A DNA stretch of 17,517 bases from Gorillibacterium sp. (GTDB taxonomy: Bacteria > Bacillota > Bacilli > Paenibacillales > NBRC-103111), in the NCBI GenBank assembly GCA_014380705.1, contig JACMJI010000393.1, positions 1-17,517 of the forward strand, written 5' to 3'. The first letter of the stretch is position 1; each line of letters begins with the position of its first letter. Positions 9,936 to 16,305 of this stretch are shown one piece after another. Under the pieces are notes generated by a model. It searched no databases and was not told the origin of the DNA. It saw only the letters and a list, made by a program, of their open reading frames with translations. The position numbers and the translations under genes were made by a program.

Positions 9936-9975
9936 AAGCTTATCAATGAAAACCATTCTCAAGGAGGAATTCCAT

Positions 9976-10224
9976 ATGAACACGACTTACGCAGCAACCG
10001 TTAATGCAACTGAATACCCGCCACAATTAAAGCATAAGGTTATTTTCGAAACCTTCAACTCCCTGAAGCCGTCGGAATCCATGCTATTAATCAACGATCA
10101 TGATCCCGTGCCTTTGCGTTATCAATTCGAGTCCATGCACCCTGGCACATTCACTTGGGAATATCTTGAGCAAGGACCAACGACATTCCAGGTCAAAATC
10201 TCGAAATTACCTATTCAGGAGTGA
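9976..10224 (+). CDS. Single-domain DUF2249 protein
   Basis: The 82-residue product starts at the ATG at 9976 with AGGAGG 8 bases before it. An in-frame ATG at 9946 is rejected because it lies almost on the predicted transcription start and lacks a ribosome site. The conserved DUF2249 signature is seen in INDHDPVPLRYQFE and HPGTFTWEYLEQGPTTFQVKI. This family has a small alpha/beta TusA-like fold and often lies beside hemerythrin, Ric or denitrification genes; its chemistry is not established. It is soluble, with no cysteine, so persulfide transfer of the TusA kind is unlikely for this copy. First gene of a five-gene operon; 7 bases separate it from the next start. Confidence 0.85.
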   Translation: MNTTYAATVNATEYPPQLKHKVIFETFNSLKPSESMLLINDHDPVPLRYQFESMHPGTFTWEYLEQGPTTFQVKISKLPIQE

Positions 10225-10231
10225 ACCGCTG

Positions 10232-10567
10232 ATGGCCAACATTCAAATTATTGATGAACGAACAATACGAATCAGCGTCAAACTCGAGGATGCTATTACA
10301 ATGATCAACGAGGCAGCCCGTGAGCTTTCAAGCTATGCAGCGGATATTGTAACGATTTATGAGAAAATGCCGGTCTTTGACTATATCCATTTTTGTTTCT
10401 ATGCCTATGACAGTGCTGCATTATTCGAGTTCATGCTAGAGACAGATCCGAAGAAATATACTTCTTTTTCATTAGATGCTCCGGATTCATTTTTTTACAC
10501 GTTATATGGGGGTATGGCAGGACTCTATCCCGCAGCGAAACAGAGGCTCGAACTTATTCAGGCCTAG
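10232..10567 (+). CDS. Uncharacterised 111-residue soluble protein of the DUF2249 operon
   Basis: The start is the ATG at 10232 (MANIQIIDERTIRIS) with AGGAGTG at normal spacing; it begins 7 bases after the preceding stop and is followed by the tandem DUF2249 gene 13 bases later. I do not recognise the family. The N-terminus looks like a beta strand, followed by a helix with VKLEDAITMINEAARELSSYAADIVTIYEK, then an aromatic-rich stretch (FDYIHFCFYAYDSAALFEFML) and a tail with LYGGMAGLYPAAKQRLEL. It has no membrane helix and one cysteine (in HFCFYAY). Its fixed position between two DUF2249 genes under an oxygen/NO-type promoter suggests a partner in the same nitrite/NO-related process. Nothing more specific can be said from sequence alone. 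Confidence 0.8.
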   Translation: MANIQIIDERTIRISVKLEDAITMINEAARELSSYAADIVTIYEKMPVFDYIHFCFYAYDSAALFEFMLETDPKKYTSFSLDAPDSFFYTLYGGMAGLYPAAKQRLELIQA

Positions 10568-10580
10568 GGGGTAAATCATA

Positions 10581-11147
10581 ATGGCGAATACAGGGCAGGT
10601 GATTGAACTTGATGTTCGGCCGTATATGCAACAAAAGCTGGAGCCATTTAAGGTCATCATGGATACCGTCAAGGGTTTGAAAAAGGAAGATACATTTGTA
10701 TTACATGCGATCATTAAACCCACGCCACTTTTTGCCTTAATGAGAACGAAGGGCTATGTGCATAAGGTCGAGAAGCTGGAAAATGATCATTGGGTAACCA
10801 CCTTCCTGCATAAGAGCCGAAAGCATGAGCTTGGCGCTTTGACAGACGTTCACAGTACGCTTCAAGATTCACAGAGCTTGTCGGAATCCGTTCAAGAGGA
10901 AGTATTGGAAACTGTGGATCGTCTTCCTTCGCAGGTCCATAGGCTCGATAATCGGGGTCTAGAACCCCCGCAGCCGATGGTACGGACACTCAAGAAACTC
11001 GAAGAGGCTCAGCCTGGCGATGAAATCATCATCCACAACGACCGCGTACCGATGTTTCTCATTGAAGAGCTGAATACACTCGGCTACGAATACAGCGTGG
11101 ATGAGCAGCCTGACGGAACCGCACAGATTCATATTCACAAAAAGTAA
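10581..11147 (+). CDS. Tandem DUF2249 protein (two domains)
   Basis: The 188-residue product starts at ATG 10581 after a GGGGG site. Domain 1 (about residues 8-78) runs from IELDVRPYMQQKLEPFKVIMDTVKG to HWVTTFLHK. Domain 2 (about 120-188) runs from RLDNRGLEPPQPMVRTLKKLEE through GDEIIIHNDRVPMFLIEEL to IHIHKK. Both show the D-x-R start, a long helix and the ED/GD-x-h-h-h-H strand typical of the family. A charged, Ser/Gln-rich linker joins them. Together with the first gene the operon encodes three DUF2249 domains. The fold resembles TusA, but no catalytic cysteine is present. No membrane segment is seen; it probably acts in the cytoplasm near the following membrane protein. Confidence 0.85.
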   Translation: MANTGQVIELDVRPYMQQKLEPFKVIMDTVKGLKKEDTFVLHAIIKPTPLFALMRTKGYVHKVEKLENDHWVTTFLHKSRKHELGALTDVHSTLQDSQSLSESVQEEVLETVDRLPSQVHRLDNRGLEPPQPMVRTLKKLEEAQPGDEIIIHNDRVPMFLIEELNTLGYEYSVDEQPDGTAQIHIHKK

Positions 11148-11161
11148 GAGGGTGATTGCCG

Positions 11162-12406
11162 ATGTTTCGCCTGCCGTTTCTGTTTATCATTACTGGAATC
11201 ATTAGCTTTGCTCTGTTTCAGATCTTCTCCCTGCTTGATTTGGCGACCTGGCTGAGCACACTTGGAGATTGGCCGCGTTATCCGACAGGATGGTCCCGCG
11301 TTCATCTTCTCGTGCTTGGCTGGGCCACGATGATCGCGATGGGAGCCGTGTACCAGCTCATTCCTGTCGTACTGCAAAACCAAAGTCTGTACAGTAGAAA
11401 ACTTGGCTTCGTCCATTATGGTTTCTTCGCTGTCGGCACGGCAGGATTACTCATCGGTTTTCAAACGATGCTGCTCCCACTCATTGCGTCATTTGCGACT
11501 CTCGCTTTTATTGGCATTCTATTGTTTGCTATAAACTTGGGAATAACCCTTTATCGGGCTAAAAAATGGAATACAGTAACCATCAGTGCAGCCTGTGCTG
11601 TCAGCTATCTTGTCCTTGCTGGGCTGTCAGGCATGCTCATGGGCTTAAACTTTTATTTTGACCAATGGGGCAGCTATCATGACCAGCTCTTTGGCGCTCA
11701 CCTGTGGTTTGGGGCGATCGGATGGTTCGGGCTGTTGATAACAGGATTCAGCTACAAAATGCTGCCGATGTTTTATTTGTCCCACGGTCATCCTGAAAAG
11801 CTGCAAAAGGTCGTCATTGGACTATGGAACGCAGGCGTGCTGGTTGGTGCTTCCTCCTTCCTGTTTAACGCTCCCGGCTGGGTTAAATGGTCCGGATTGC
11901 TTTTGATCGTGTTGGCGTTGATCACGTATTCGCTACATCTCTCTGAAATTTATCAGCATCGGCACAAGCTTGATCCCGGTGCAGGGATGAAATGGACACA
12001 GAATTTAGCAAGAGGAATGACGGTTGTAGCCATTCTCGTTCTGGTCCTGTATCCCTTCTTTCCTGAAATCATGGCAGAGTCCCGTACGTACGTTATTATG
12101 GGTTGGATTTATCTTTGGGGTTTTATTGGACTCACACTCTTGTCTTACTTATCCAAGATCATTCCCTTTCTCTGGTGGACACACAAATATGGCCCGTTGA
12201 TTGGCAAAGGAAAAATACCTACAATGGCTGACTTGATCAACGACCGGGTGGTAAATATCTGTCTTACTGTTATTGTTTCGTCTCTGTTTGTTGTCCTGTT
12301 GGGTCTTGGCTGGAATCAACCCATTGTCACTTCCCTCGGAGGAAGCTTACTTGCCCTTAGTTCTTTGTACTATGCCGGAACACTTGCCCGTGTATTTCTT
12401 AAATAG
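11162..12406 (+). CDS. 12-helix membrane protein related to haem-copper oxidase subunit I
   Basis: The 414-residue product starts at ATG 11162 with GAGGGTGA upstream. About twelve hydrophobic helices fill the protein. Helix 2 (H48-LLVLGW...AVYQLIP68) and helix 6 (H180-LWFGAIGW...SYKMLP202) resemble the haem-ligand helix of cbb3/NorB-type subunit I. A weaker third copy lies in helix 10, ending SKIIP335. The ending prolines are 134 and 133 residues apart, so the protein shows the three-fold repeat of subunit I. The CuB HH pair and the helix-10 H-x-H pair of true oxidases and NO reductases are absent. Other histidines are H85, H173, H208, H210 and H341. It may bind haem and act in electron transfer, NO handling or assembly; such proteins are often annotated as cytochrome oxidase subunit I-like. 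The NnrS motif WHAHEM is not present. Confidence 0.72.
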   Translation: MFRLPFLFIITGIISFALFQIFSLLDLATWLSTLGDWPRYPTGWSRVHLLVLGWATMIAMGAVYQLIPVVLQNQSLYSRKLGFVHYGFFAVGTAGLLIGFQTMLLPLIASFATLAFIGILLFAINLGITLYRAKKWNTVTISAACAVSYLVLAGLSGMLMGLNFYFDQWGSYHDQLFGAHLWFGAIGWFGLLITGFSYKMLPMFYLSHGHPEKLQKVVIGLWNAGVLVGASSFLFNAPGWVKWSGLLLIVLALITYSLHLSEIYQHRHKLDPGAGMKWTQNLARGMTVVAILVLVLYPFFPEIMAESRTYVIMGWIYLWGFIGLTLLSYLSKIIPFLWWTHKYGPLIGKGKIPTMADLINDRVVNICLTVIVSSLFVVLLGLGWNQPIVTSLGGSLLALSSLYYAGTLARVFLK

Positions 12407-12425
12407 ACGATTGGAGGTTAGCAAC

Positions 12426-12716
12426 ATGGAAGCGATTTGGGACTGTCTAAAACAAGTATATGATCCAGAGCTAGGCGTTAATATTGTTGATTTGGGGCTC
12501 GTCTACGACCTTCAGTTAAAAGAAGGGAAGGCAAGTGTGGTTATGACGCTGACTACGCCAGGCTGCCCGATGCATGATACCATTGTTGGGGGTGTAAAAA
12601 GAGCCCTGGAAGCACTGCCTGAGGTTGATTCTTCAGAGGTTGAAGTGGTCTGGGACCCCGCTTGGTCGCCGAGCCTCATGTCAGATGAAGCGAAAGAATT
12701 TTTAGGCTACATGTAA
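12426..12716 (+). CDS. DUF59/MIP18-type metal-sulfur cluster assembly factor
   Basis: The 96-residue product starts at ATG 12426 with GGAGG upstream, 19 bases after the membrane protein gene. It covers one complete DUF59 domain: VYDPELGVNIVDLGLVYDL at about residues 11-29 and the cysteine motif TTPGCPMHD at about 42-50, followed by the C-terminal VVWDPAWSPSLMSDEAKE segment seen in PaaD/SufT-like proteins. Family members help insert or mature Fe-S clusters. In this operon it could mature a haem- or Fe-S-dependent partner needed during nitrite or NO stress. It is the last gene of the five-gene operon. A short weak GC hairpin follows at about 12741-12762, too weak to call a terminator. Confidence 0.88.
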   Translation: MEAIWDCLKQVYDPELGVNIVDLGLVYDLQLKEGKASVVMTLTTPGCPMHDTIVGGVKRALEALPEVDSSEVEVVWDPAWSPSLMSDEAKEFLGYM

Positions 12717-12784
12717 ATGACCTCGCTGTCTCTGCAAGACGGGCGGTTCCTCTTCCCGAAAAAATATTTTTACCACCAAGCCTT

Positions 12785-12815
12785 TTGACATGCCTATTTG
12801 ATTATGTAGTAGAAT
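12785..12815 (+). promoter_or_regulatory. Candidate promoter of the first Crp/Fnr gene
   Basis: TTGACA (12785-12790) is a perfect -35. TAGAAT (12810-12815) serves as -10, but the 19-base spacing is longer than ideal. No full Crp/Fnr palindrome is present here. Confidence 0.4.
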
Positions 12816-12850
12816 AAAGCCATGATCAAAATAGCATATCGGAGGCCATT

Positions 12851-13549
12851 ATGAGCGATTTTGTTACTAATCAAGAGAATCTACTGCGACTTGTTCCTTT
12901 GTTTCGTGACTTGACCCGTGAAGAGCTGGAACGGGTTCACAACATATCCATCCCACGTACCTATCGCAAGAAAACTGTTGTTTTCTCAGAAGGTACTGAT
13001 AAGGAAAGTATTTTCTTCATTCAGGAAGGGCTAGTGAAAGCCTACAAAACGGATGAGAATGGCAATGAGCATATCATCTCTTTCCTGAAGGTAGGGGATA
13101 TGTTCCCCCATACCGGATTCTTTAATCAAGATCCTTATCCGGCAACAGCGGAAGTAACCATGGATTCTCGAATTCTGGCCATTCCCATTCGTTCGTTTGA
13201 GCAGTTGATGATGGACATGCCCATTATCGCCATCAAGGTGATGCGCGCCATGAGTGATAAGATCAAGGAGCTGCAAGAAACGCTGCAGAATATTACCGGG
13301 CAGGATGTTTATGACCGCGCGGTATCCTTCCTTCTTAAGCTAGTCGATAGCTATGGAACCTTCAAGAACGGCAAGGTCCATATCGATCTTCCTATGACCA
13401 ATCAGGAATTTGCCAGCGCCATCGGAACTACTCGGGAAACGATCAATCGGATCATTACCCAACTGCGTAAAGAAGAGCTTCTAGAATCAAGCCGAAGCGG
13501 TTTTATTATTCTGGACTATGACGCTTTAAAAAGCTGGTCTCATAAATAA
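12851..13549 (+). CDS. Crp/Fnr-family regulator without cysteines, CRP-type recognition helix
   Basis: The 232-residue product has a complete cyclic-nucleotide-like sensor domain (about residues 14-130), a dimer helix (about 125-150) and a winged helix (about 155-230). It contains no cysteine, so it cannot carry the Fe-S cluster of E. coli FNR or B. subtilis Fnr; a haem, NO or small-molecule signal is more likely. The recognition helix reads TRETINR with R195, E196 and R200 in the places of CRP R180, E181 and R185, which read TGTGA. That matches the TGTGA-N6-TCACA box at 9893-9910 upstream of the neighbouring operon. The start ATG at 12851 has CGGAGG before it. It lies between the DUF2249 operon and nirK and is the natural candidate to control both. 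Confidence 0.92.
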   Translation: MSDFVTNQENLLRLVPLFRDLTREELERVHNISIPRTYRKKTVVFSEGTDKESIFFIQEGLVKAYKTDENGNEHIISFLKVGDMFPHTGFFNQDPYPATAEVTMDSRILAIPIRSFEQLMMDMPIIAIKVMRAMSDKIKELQETLQNITGQDVYDRAVSFLLKLVDSYGTFKNGKVHIDLPMTNQEFASAIGTTRETINRIITQLRKEELLESSRSGFIILDYDALKSWSHK

Positions 13550-13552
13550 GAT

Positions 13553-13591
13553 GTAAACGGCCTCTCTATTAACTGGGAAAAGTCCGTTTAC
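13553..13591 (+). terminator. Weak hairpin between the Crp/Fnr gene and nirK
   Basis: GTAAACGG (13553-13560) and CCGTTTAC (13584-13591) form a perfect 8-bp stem with a 23-base loop and only a short T-poor tail (TTCT). It may attenuate or stabilise the transcript, or be a protein site; readthrough into nirK is likely because no clear nirK promoter is seen. Confidence 0.35.
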
Positions 13592-13624
13592 TTCTAGGTT
13601 CGATCCCCGAAATGGAGGGCCTTC

Positions 13625-14617
13625 ATGATGTACAAATGGAAAATCTATCTCGTTGTGTTCATTGGATTTTTTGCTATTTTTGCAGGATTTTATTTCAACC
13701 CTGCTCCTAGTGTTGAGGCTGAGCCTACAGAAGAAACGCCTGTAATTGAAAAAATCAATCAGCCTCCTATTCAACCGATCATCAAGCGTGAGGGCAGCGT
13801 TGTCACGATTGAAATGACTGCACAGGTAACGGATGTGGAGATATCCGAAGGGGTTACGTACAATGCTTGGACCTTTAACGGAACGGTCCCAGGGCCCGTC
13901 CTGCACGTCAAGGAGGGCGACACGATTCATTTTACCCTGAAGAATATGGACCCTAATCTTGCTCATTCGATGGATTTCCATGCCGTTCATGCCGCGCCTA
14001 GTAAAAAGTTTGTTGATATTATGCCGCTTGAAGATGGAACCTTTGAGTATCCTGCCAGTAATCCAGGTGTATTCATGTATCACTGCGGATCTGCTCCTGT
14101 TCTTGCCCATATCGCGAATGGTATGTATGGCATGATCATCGTTGAGCCTAAGAACGGTTACCCCACTGACGCGGATATCGACCGGGAATACACCCTCGTT
14201 CAAAGTGAATGGTATACGGAGAACGACATGGACGCTTTTATGAATCAAGAGCCCGAGTACGTCGTGTTCAACGGGAACGACTACAGCCTGAAAGACCACC
14301 CCTTGCTGGCTAAGGTTGGAGACAAGGTCCGTTTATATGTCAATAATGTCGGTCCAAATGAAGTCTCTTCTTTCCATGTTGTGGGTACCCTGTTTGACCG
14401 GGTCTATATCGATGGCAATCCTCAGAATAGCCTATATGGCCTCCAAACCGTGCTGCTCCCGGCAAGTGGCGGAGCCGTCGTTGAACTAACTGTAACCGAG
14501 GAAGGCGACTACCCGATCGTTACCCACCAGTTCAATCATGCCACGAAAGGCGCGGTTGGCATTCTCCGGGTTACTTCGGATGGACTGGATACCGGTGAAG
14601 CCCCAATGGGCCATTAA
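13625..14617 (+). CDS. nirK: Copper-containing nitrite reductase (NO-forming), membrane-anchored or exported
   Basis: The 330-residue product reduces nitrite to nitric oxide outside the membrane. Residues 7-24 form a signal or anchor helix; SVEA-EP could be a signal peptidase site, and no lipobox cysteine is present. Two cupredoxin domains follow. Type 1 copper ligands are H114, C154, H162 and M167; type 2 ligands are H119, H153 and, in domain 2, H301 (or H305). The catalytic D117 in HSMDFH and H251 in SFHVVG are present, so the enzyme should be active. The short HCGSAPVLAHIANGM loop is of the type seen in Geobacillus NirK. GGAGG lies 6 bases before the ATG at 13625; the ATG at 13628 is also possible. 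It follows the Crp/Fnr gene by 75 bases. No NO reductase is present in the window. Confidence 0.95.
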   Translation: MMYKWKIYLVVFIGFFAIFAGFYFNPAPSVEAEPTEETPVIEKINQPPIQPIIKREGSVVTIEMTAQVTDVEISEGVTYNAWTFNGTVPGPVLHVKEGDTIHFTLKNMDPNLAHSMDFHAVHAAPSKKFVDIMPLEDGTFEYPASNPGVFMYHCGSAPVLAHIANGMYGMIIVEPKNGYPTDADIDREYTLVQSEWYTENDMDAFMNQEPEYVVFNGNDYSLKDHPLLAKVGDKVRLYVNNVGPNEVSSFHVVGTLFDRVYIDGNPQNSLYGLQTVLLPASGGAVVELTVTEEGDYPIVTHQFNHATKGAVGILRVTSDGLDTGEAPMGH

Positions 14618-14695
14618 TGGGTTTTGCTAGGAGTCCATAGATGGATGTCTTCGAGATTGATCTAAGTCATTTATACATTCTAATAGAGGAACAAA

Positions 14696-14736
14696 AAATA
14701 ACTGCCATTAGGCTATCGCCCAATCGGCAGTTATTT
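14696..14736. terminator. Strong bidirectional terminator between convergent nirK and ric
   Basis: AAATAACTGCC (14696-14706) pairs with GGCAGTTATTT (14726-14736). Further inside, ATT/AAT and GGC/GCC extend the stem to a small loop. T-rich tails occur on both strands, so it can stop both nirK (plus) and ric (minus) transcripts. Confidence 0.9.
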
Positions 14737-14751
14737 TCTTTCATTGGCAGT

Positions 14752-15480
14752 TTAGCAGTTGCAATTGTTCTTAGCTTCGAGCGCTAAGCGTGGGAAGAGG
14801 ATGTTATTCTCCAGATGAATGTGCTGGAACAAATCACTCTCCATCTCCTCTAGCTTTTGAAAGGTTAATGTATAGGTGCGGCAGGCCCATTCCGGTAATG
14901 CATAGCTGCTTGTGATGAGGCGCAGTTCCTTAAGGATATTACCAACACCGACGTGATCATCCTCCAAGCTTTGAATGACCGCAAGTGCTTTATCGAGTGC
15001 TTCTTGTGAATGGGTCTCCTCATAGGCTAGGATAGCAGGAAATTGTCCTTCTTCCTCTGCAACCATATGCTCGGTAAGCTCTGCTCTCATCTGTTGGAAA
15101 AGCGCCTCAACCTTAGCCAGCAGCTCAGGCTGATGGGGACCGTGGACACGAACGATTTTGGTAATAAAGTCGCCGAGGACGGGCATTTCCTGCCTTAAAT
15201 AATTATGGTGGCGATTAATGATATGTTCAATTAATTCACGGTAGGTCGCATGACGCCAATCTTTATCCGTCTCTTGTCTTGCTTGTGTTTCGCTATAGGC
15301 TTCATTTAGCTTTTGCAGCACCTCTGCTCGATCCAATTGCTGCTCCGCAATTACATCTGACAATAGGCGATTACCCCCACAGCAAAAATCAATGCCATAG
15401 GCTTTTAGTACATTGCTTGCTCCCGGAAAATCCGCCACTAGTGAACCGATTTGTTCTGACCCATTAAAGCCTGTTTGCAT
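14752..15480 (-). CDS. ric: Iron-sulfur cluster repair di-iron protein (Ric/ScdA/YtfE family)
   Basis: The 242-residue product has the N-terminal ScdA domain with FCCGG (Cys33-Cys34) and a C-terminal hemerythrin-like four-helix bundle. The bundle carries the di-iron ligand pattern: EHIINRHHNY, EHMVAEEE with H-x3-E, DDHVGVG, and HIHLENNILFP with H-x3-E. Ric proteins repair Fe-S and other iron centres damaged by NO or oxidants, which fits the NO-producing NirK next door. The ATG at 15480 has AGGAGG upstream. The tail ends NNCNC, two extra cysteines of unknown meaning. It is divergent from the second Crp/Fnr gene across a 100-base gap that holds a perfect FNR box; for ric this box lies at about -41 of a CACAAT -10. 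Confidence 0.94.
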   Translation of the reverse strand: MQTGFNGSEQIGSLVADFPGASNVLKAYGIDFCCGGNRLLSDVIAEQQLDRAEVLQKLNEAYSETQARQETDKDWRHATYRELIEHIINRHHNYLRQEMPVLGDFITKIVRVHGPHQPELLAKVEALFQQMRAELTEHMVAEEEGQFPAILAYEETHSQEALDKALAVIQSLEDDHVGVGNILKELRLITSSYALPEWACRTYTLTFQKLEEMESDLFQHIHLENNILFPRLALEAKNNCNC

Positions 15481-15540
15481 GATAGATCCTCCTCTAATTT
15501 CTGTATAACTCTATTGTGCCTGATTCGGGGCCATACATCC

Positions 15541-15554
15541 TTGATATAAATCAA
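15541..15554. promoter_or_regulatory. Perfect FNR-type box TTGAT-N4-ATCAA between ric and its regulator
   Basis: TTGATATAAATCAA (centre 15547.5) matches the FNR/ANR/DNR consensus exactly. On the minus strand a -10-like CACAAT at 15518-15513 would put the ric start near 15506 and the box at about -41, a class II position. On the plus side the box lies about 27 bases upstream of the regulator ATG and could mediate autoregulation by repression. Confidence 0.8.
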
Positions 15555-15580
15555 TTATTATTAAAAAGGGAGCGATAACC

Positions 15581-16273
15581 ATGAGCTGCAACCATTGTGA
15601 TCATTCAACTGAAACGTCCTGTCTATCTAAAGTACCCATTTTCAACACCTTAACCACAAGTGAGATGGCGGCTTTACTACCTGTAATTCAAACCAAGCAT
15701 TTTGCCAAAGGGGATTATATCTTTCAGGAGGGGGAGACTTCGGATTCTCTCTTTATCGTCAATCAGGGGACGATCAAAATCTCTAAGGTTTCTAGCGAAG
15801 GCAAAGAAAAAATCGTCCGGTTTTTATTTCCGGGCGATTTCTTCGGGCAGTTTGCGCTATTGCAGGAGAAAAAGCATGATGCTCATGCAGAAGTTCTAGA
15901 CGCGGCCGCGGTCTGTATTATTCACAAGCAGGACTTCCTCCCGATAATCGAGAACAACGCCAAAATGGCCTACTCTTTTGTCATTGCAATCAGTGAACTG
16001 CTCCACCAGGCAGAGGAATGGATGAGTACAATCAGCCTGCTTGAAACCGAGCAACGTTTGGCTAAGCTGCTGTTGCTTTTTCATGAGCGTAATGGGTTGC
16101 AACCAAGCTTTGACTTGCCTGTTCCCAAAAAAGAACTCGCTGCTCTGATCGGCACGACGCCGGAAACCTTGAGCCGCAAGCTTGCTTCACTAGAAGAGCA
16201 GGGATTGATCTCATTCGTTCGCAAGCACGTAACGATCCATGACTTGGAGGGATTAAAAGCGATCAGCTTTTGA
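15581..16273 (+). CDS. FNR-like regulator with N-terminal cysteine cluster
   Basis: The 230-residue product has C3, C6 and C14 at its N-terminus and C112 in the sensor domain. The gap of 98 residues between the third and fourth cysteine is close to the 93 of E. coli FNR (C29 to C122), so a [4Fe-4S] cluster sensing oxygen or NO is plausible. A cyclic-nucleotide-like domain and a winged helix follow. The recognition helix TPETLSR carries E195, S198 and R199 in the positions of FNR E209, S212 and R213, which read TTGAT. A perfect TTGAT-N4-ATCAA site lies just upstream at 15541-15554. GGGAG precedes the ATG at 15581. It probably controls ric and itself. B. subtilis Fnr instead has its cysteines at the C-terminus, so this is a different branch. 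Confidence 0.92.
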   Translation: MSCNHCDHSTETSCLSKVPIFNTLTTSEMAALLPVIQTKHFAKGDYIFQEGETSDSLFIVNQGTIKISKVSSEGKEKIVRFLFPGDFFGQFALLQEKKHDAHAEVLDAAAVCIIHKQDFLPIIENNAKMAYSFVIAISELLHQAEEWMSTISLLETEQRLAKLLLLFHERNGLQPSFDLPVPKKELAALIGTTPETLSRKLASLEEQGLISFVRKHVTIHDLEGLKAISF

Positions 16274-16305
16274 TAATTTAGATACTAACCGGTTCTATCT
16301 GGATA

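Noticed and set aside
9946..9975. Earlier ATG for the first DUF2249 gene
   Set aside because: It is about 4 bases from the predicted transcription start and has no ribosome site, whereas AGGAGG precedes the ATG at 9976.
13526..14299. Long 257-codon minus-strand frame
   Set aside because: It lies wholly opposite nirK, which has all copper ligands; its translation has no recognisable domain and no ribosome site, so it is a shadow frame.
14665..14690. FNR-like half site TTGATCTAAGTCA after nirK
   Set aside because: Only one half matches, and it lies between the nirK stop and the terminator, where no promoter is expected.
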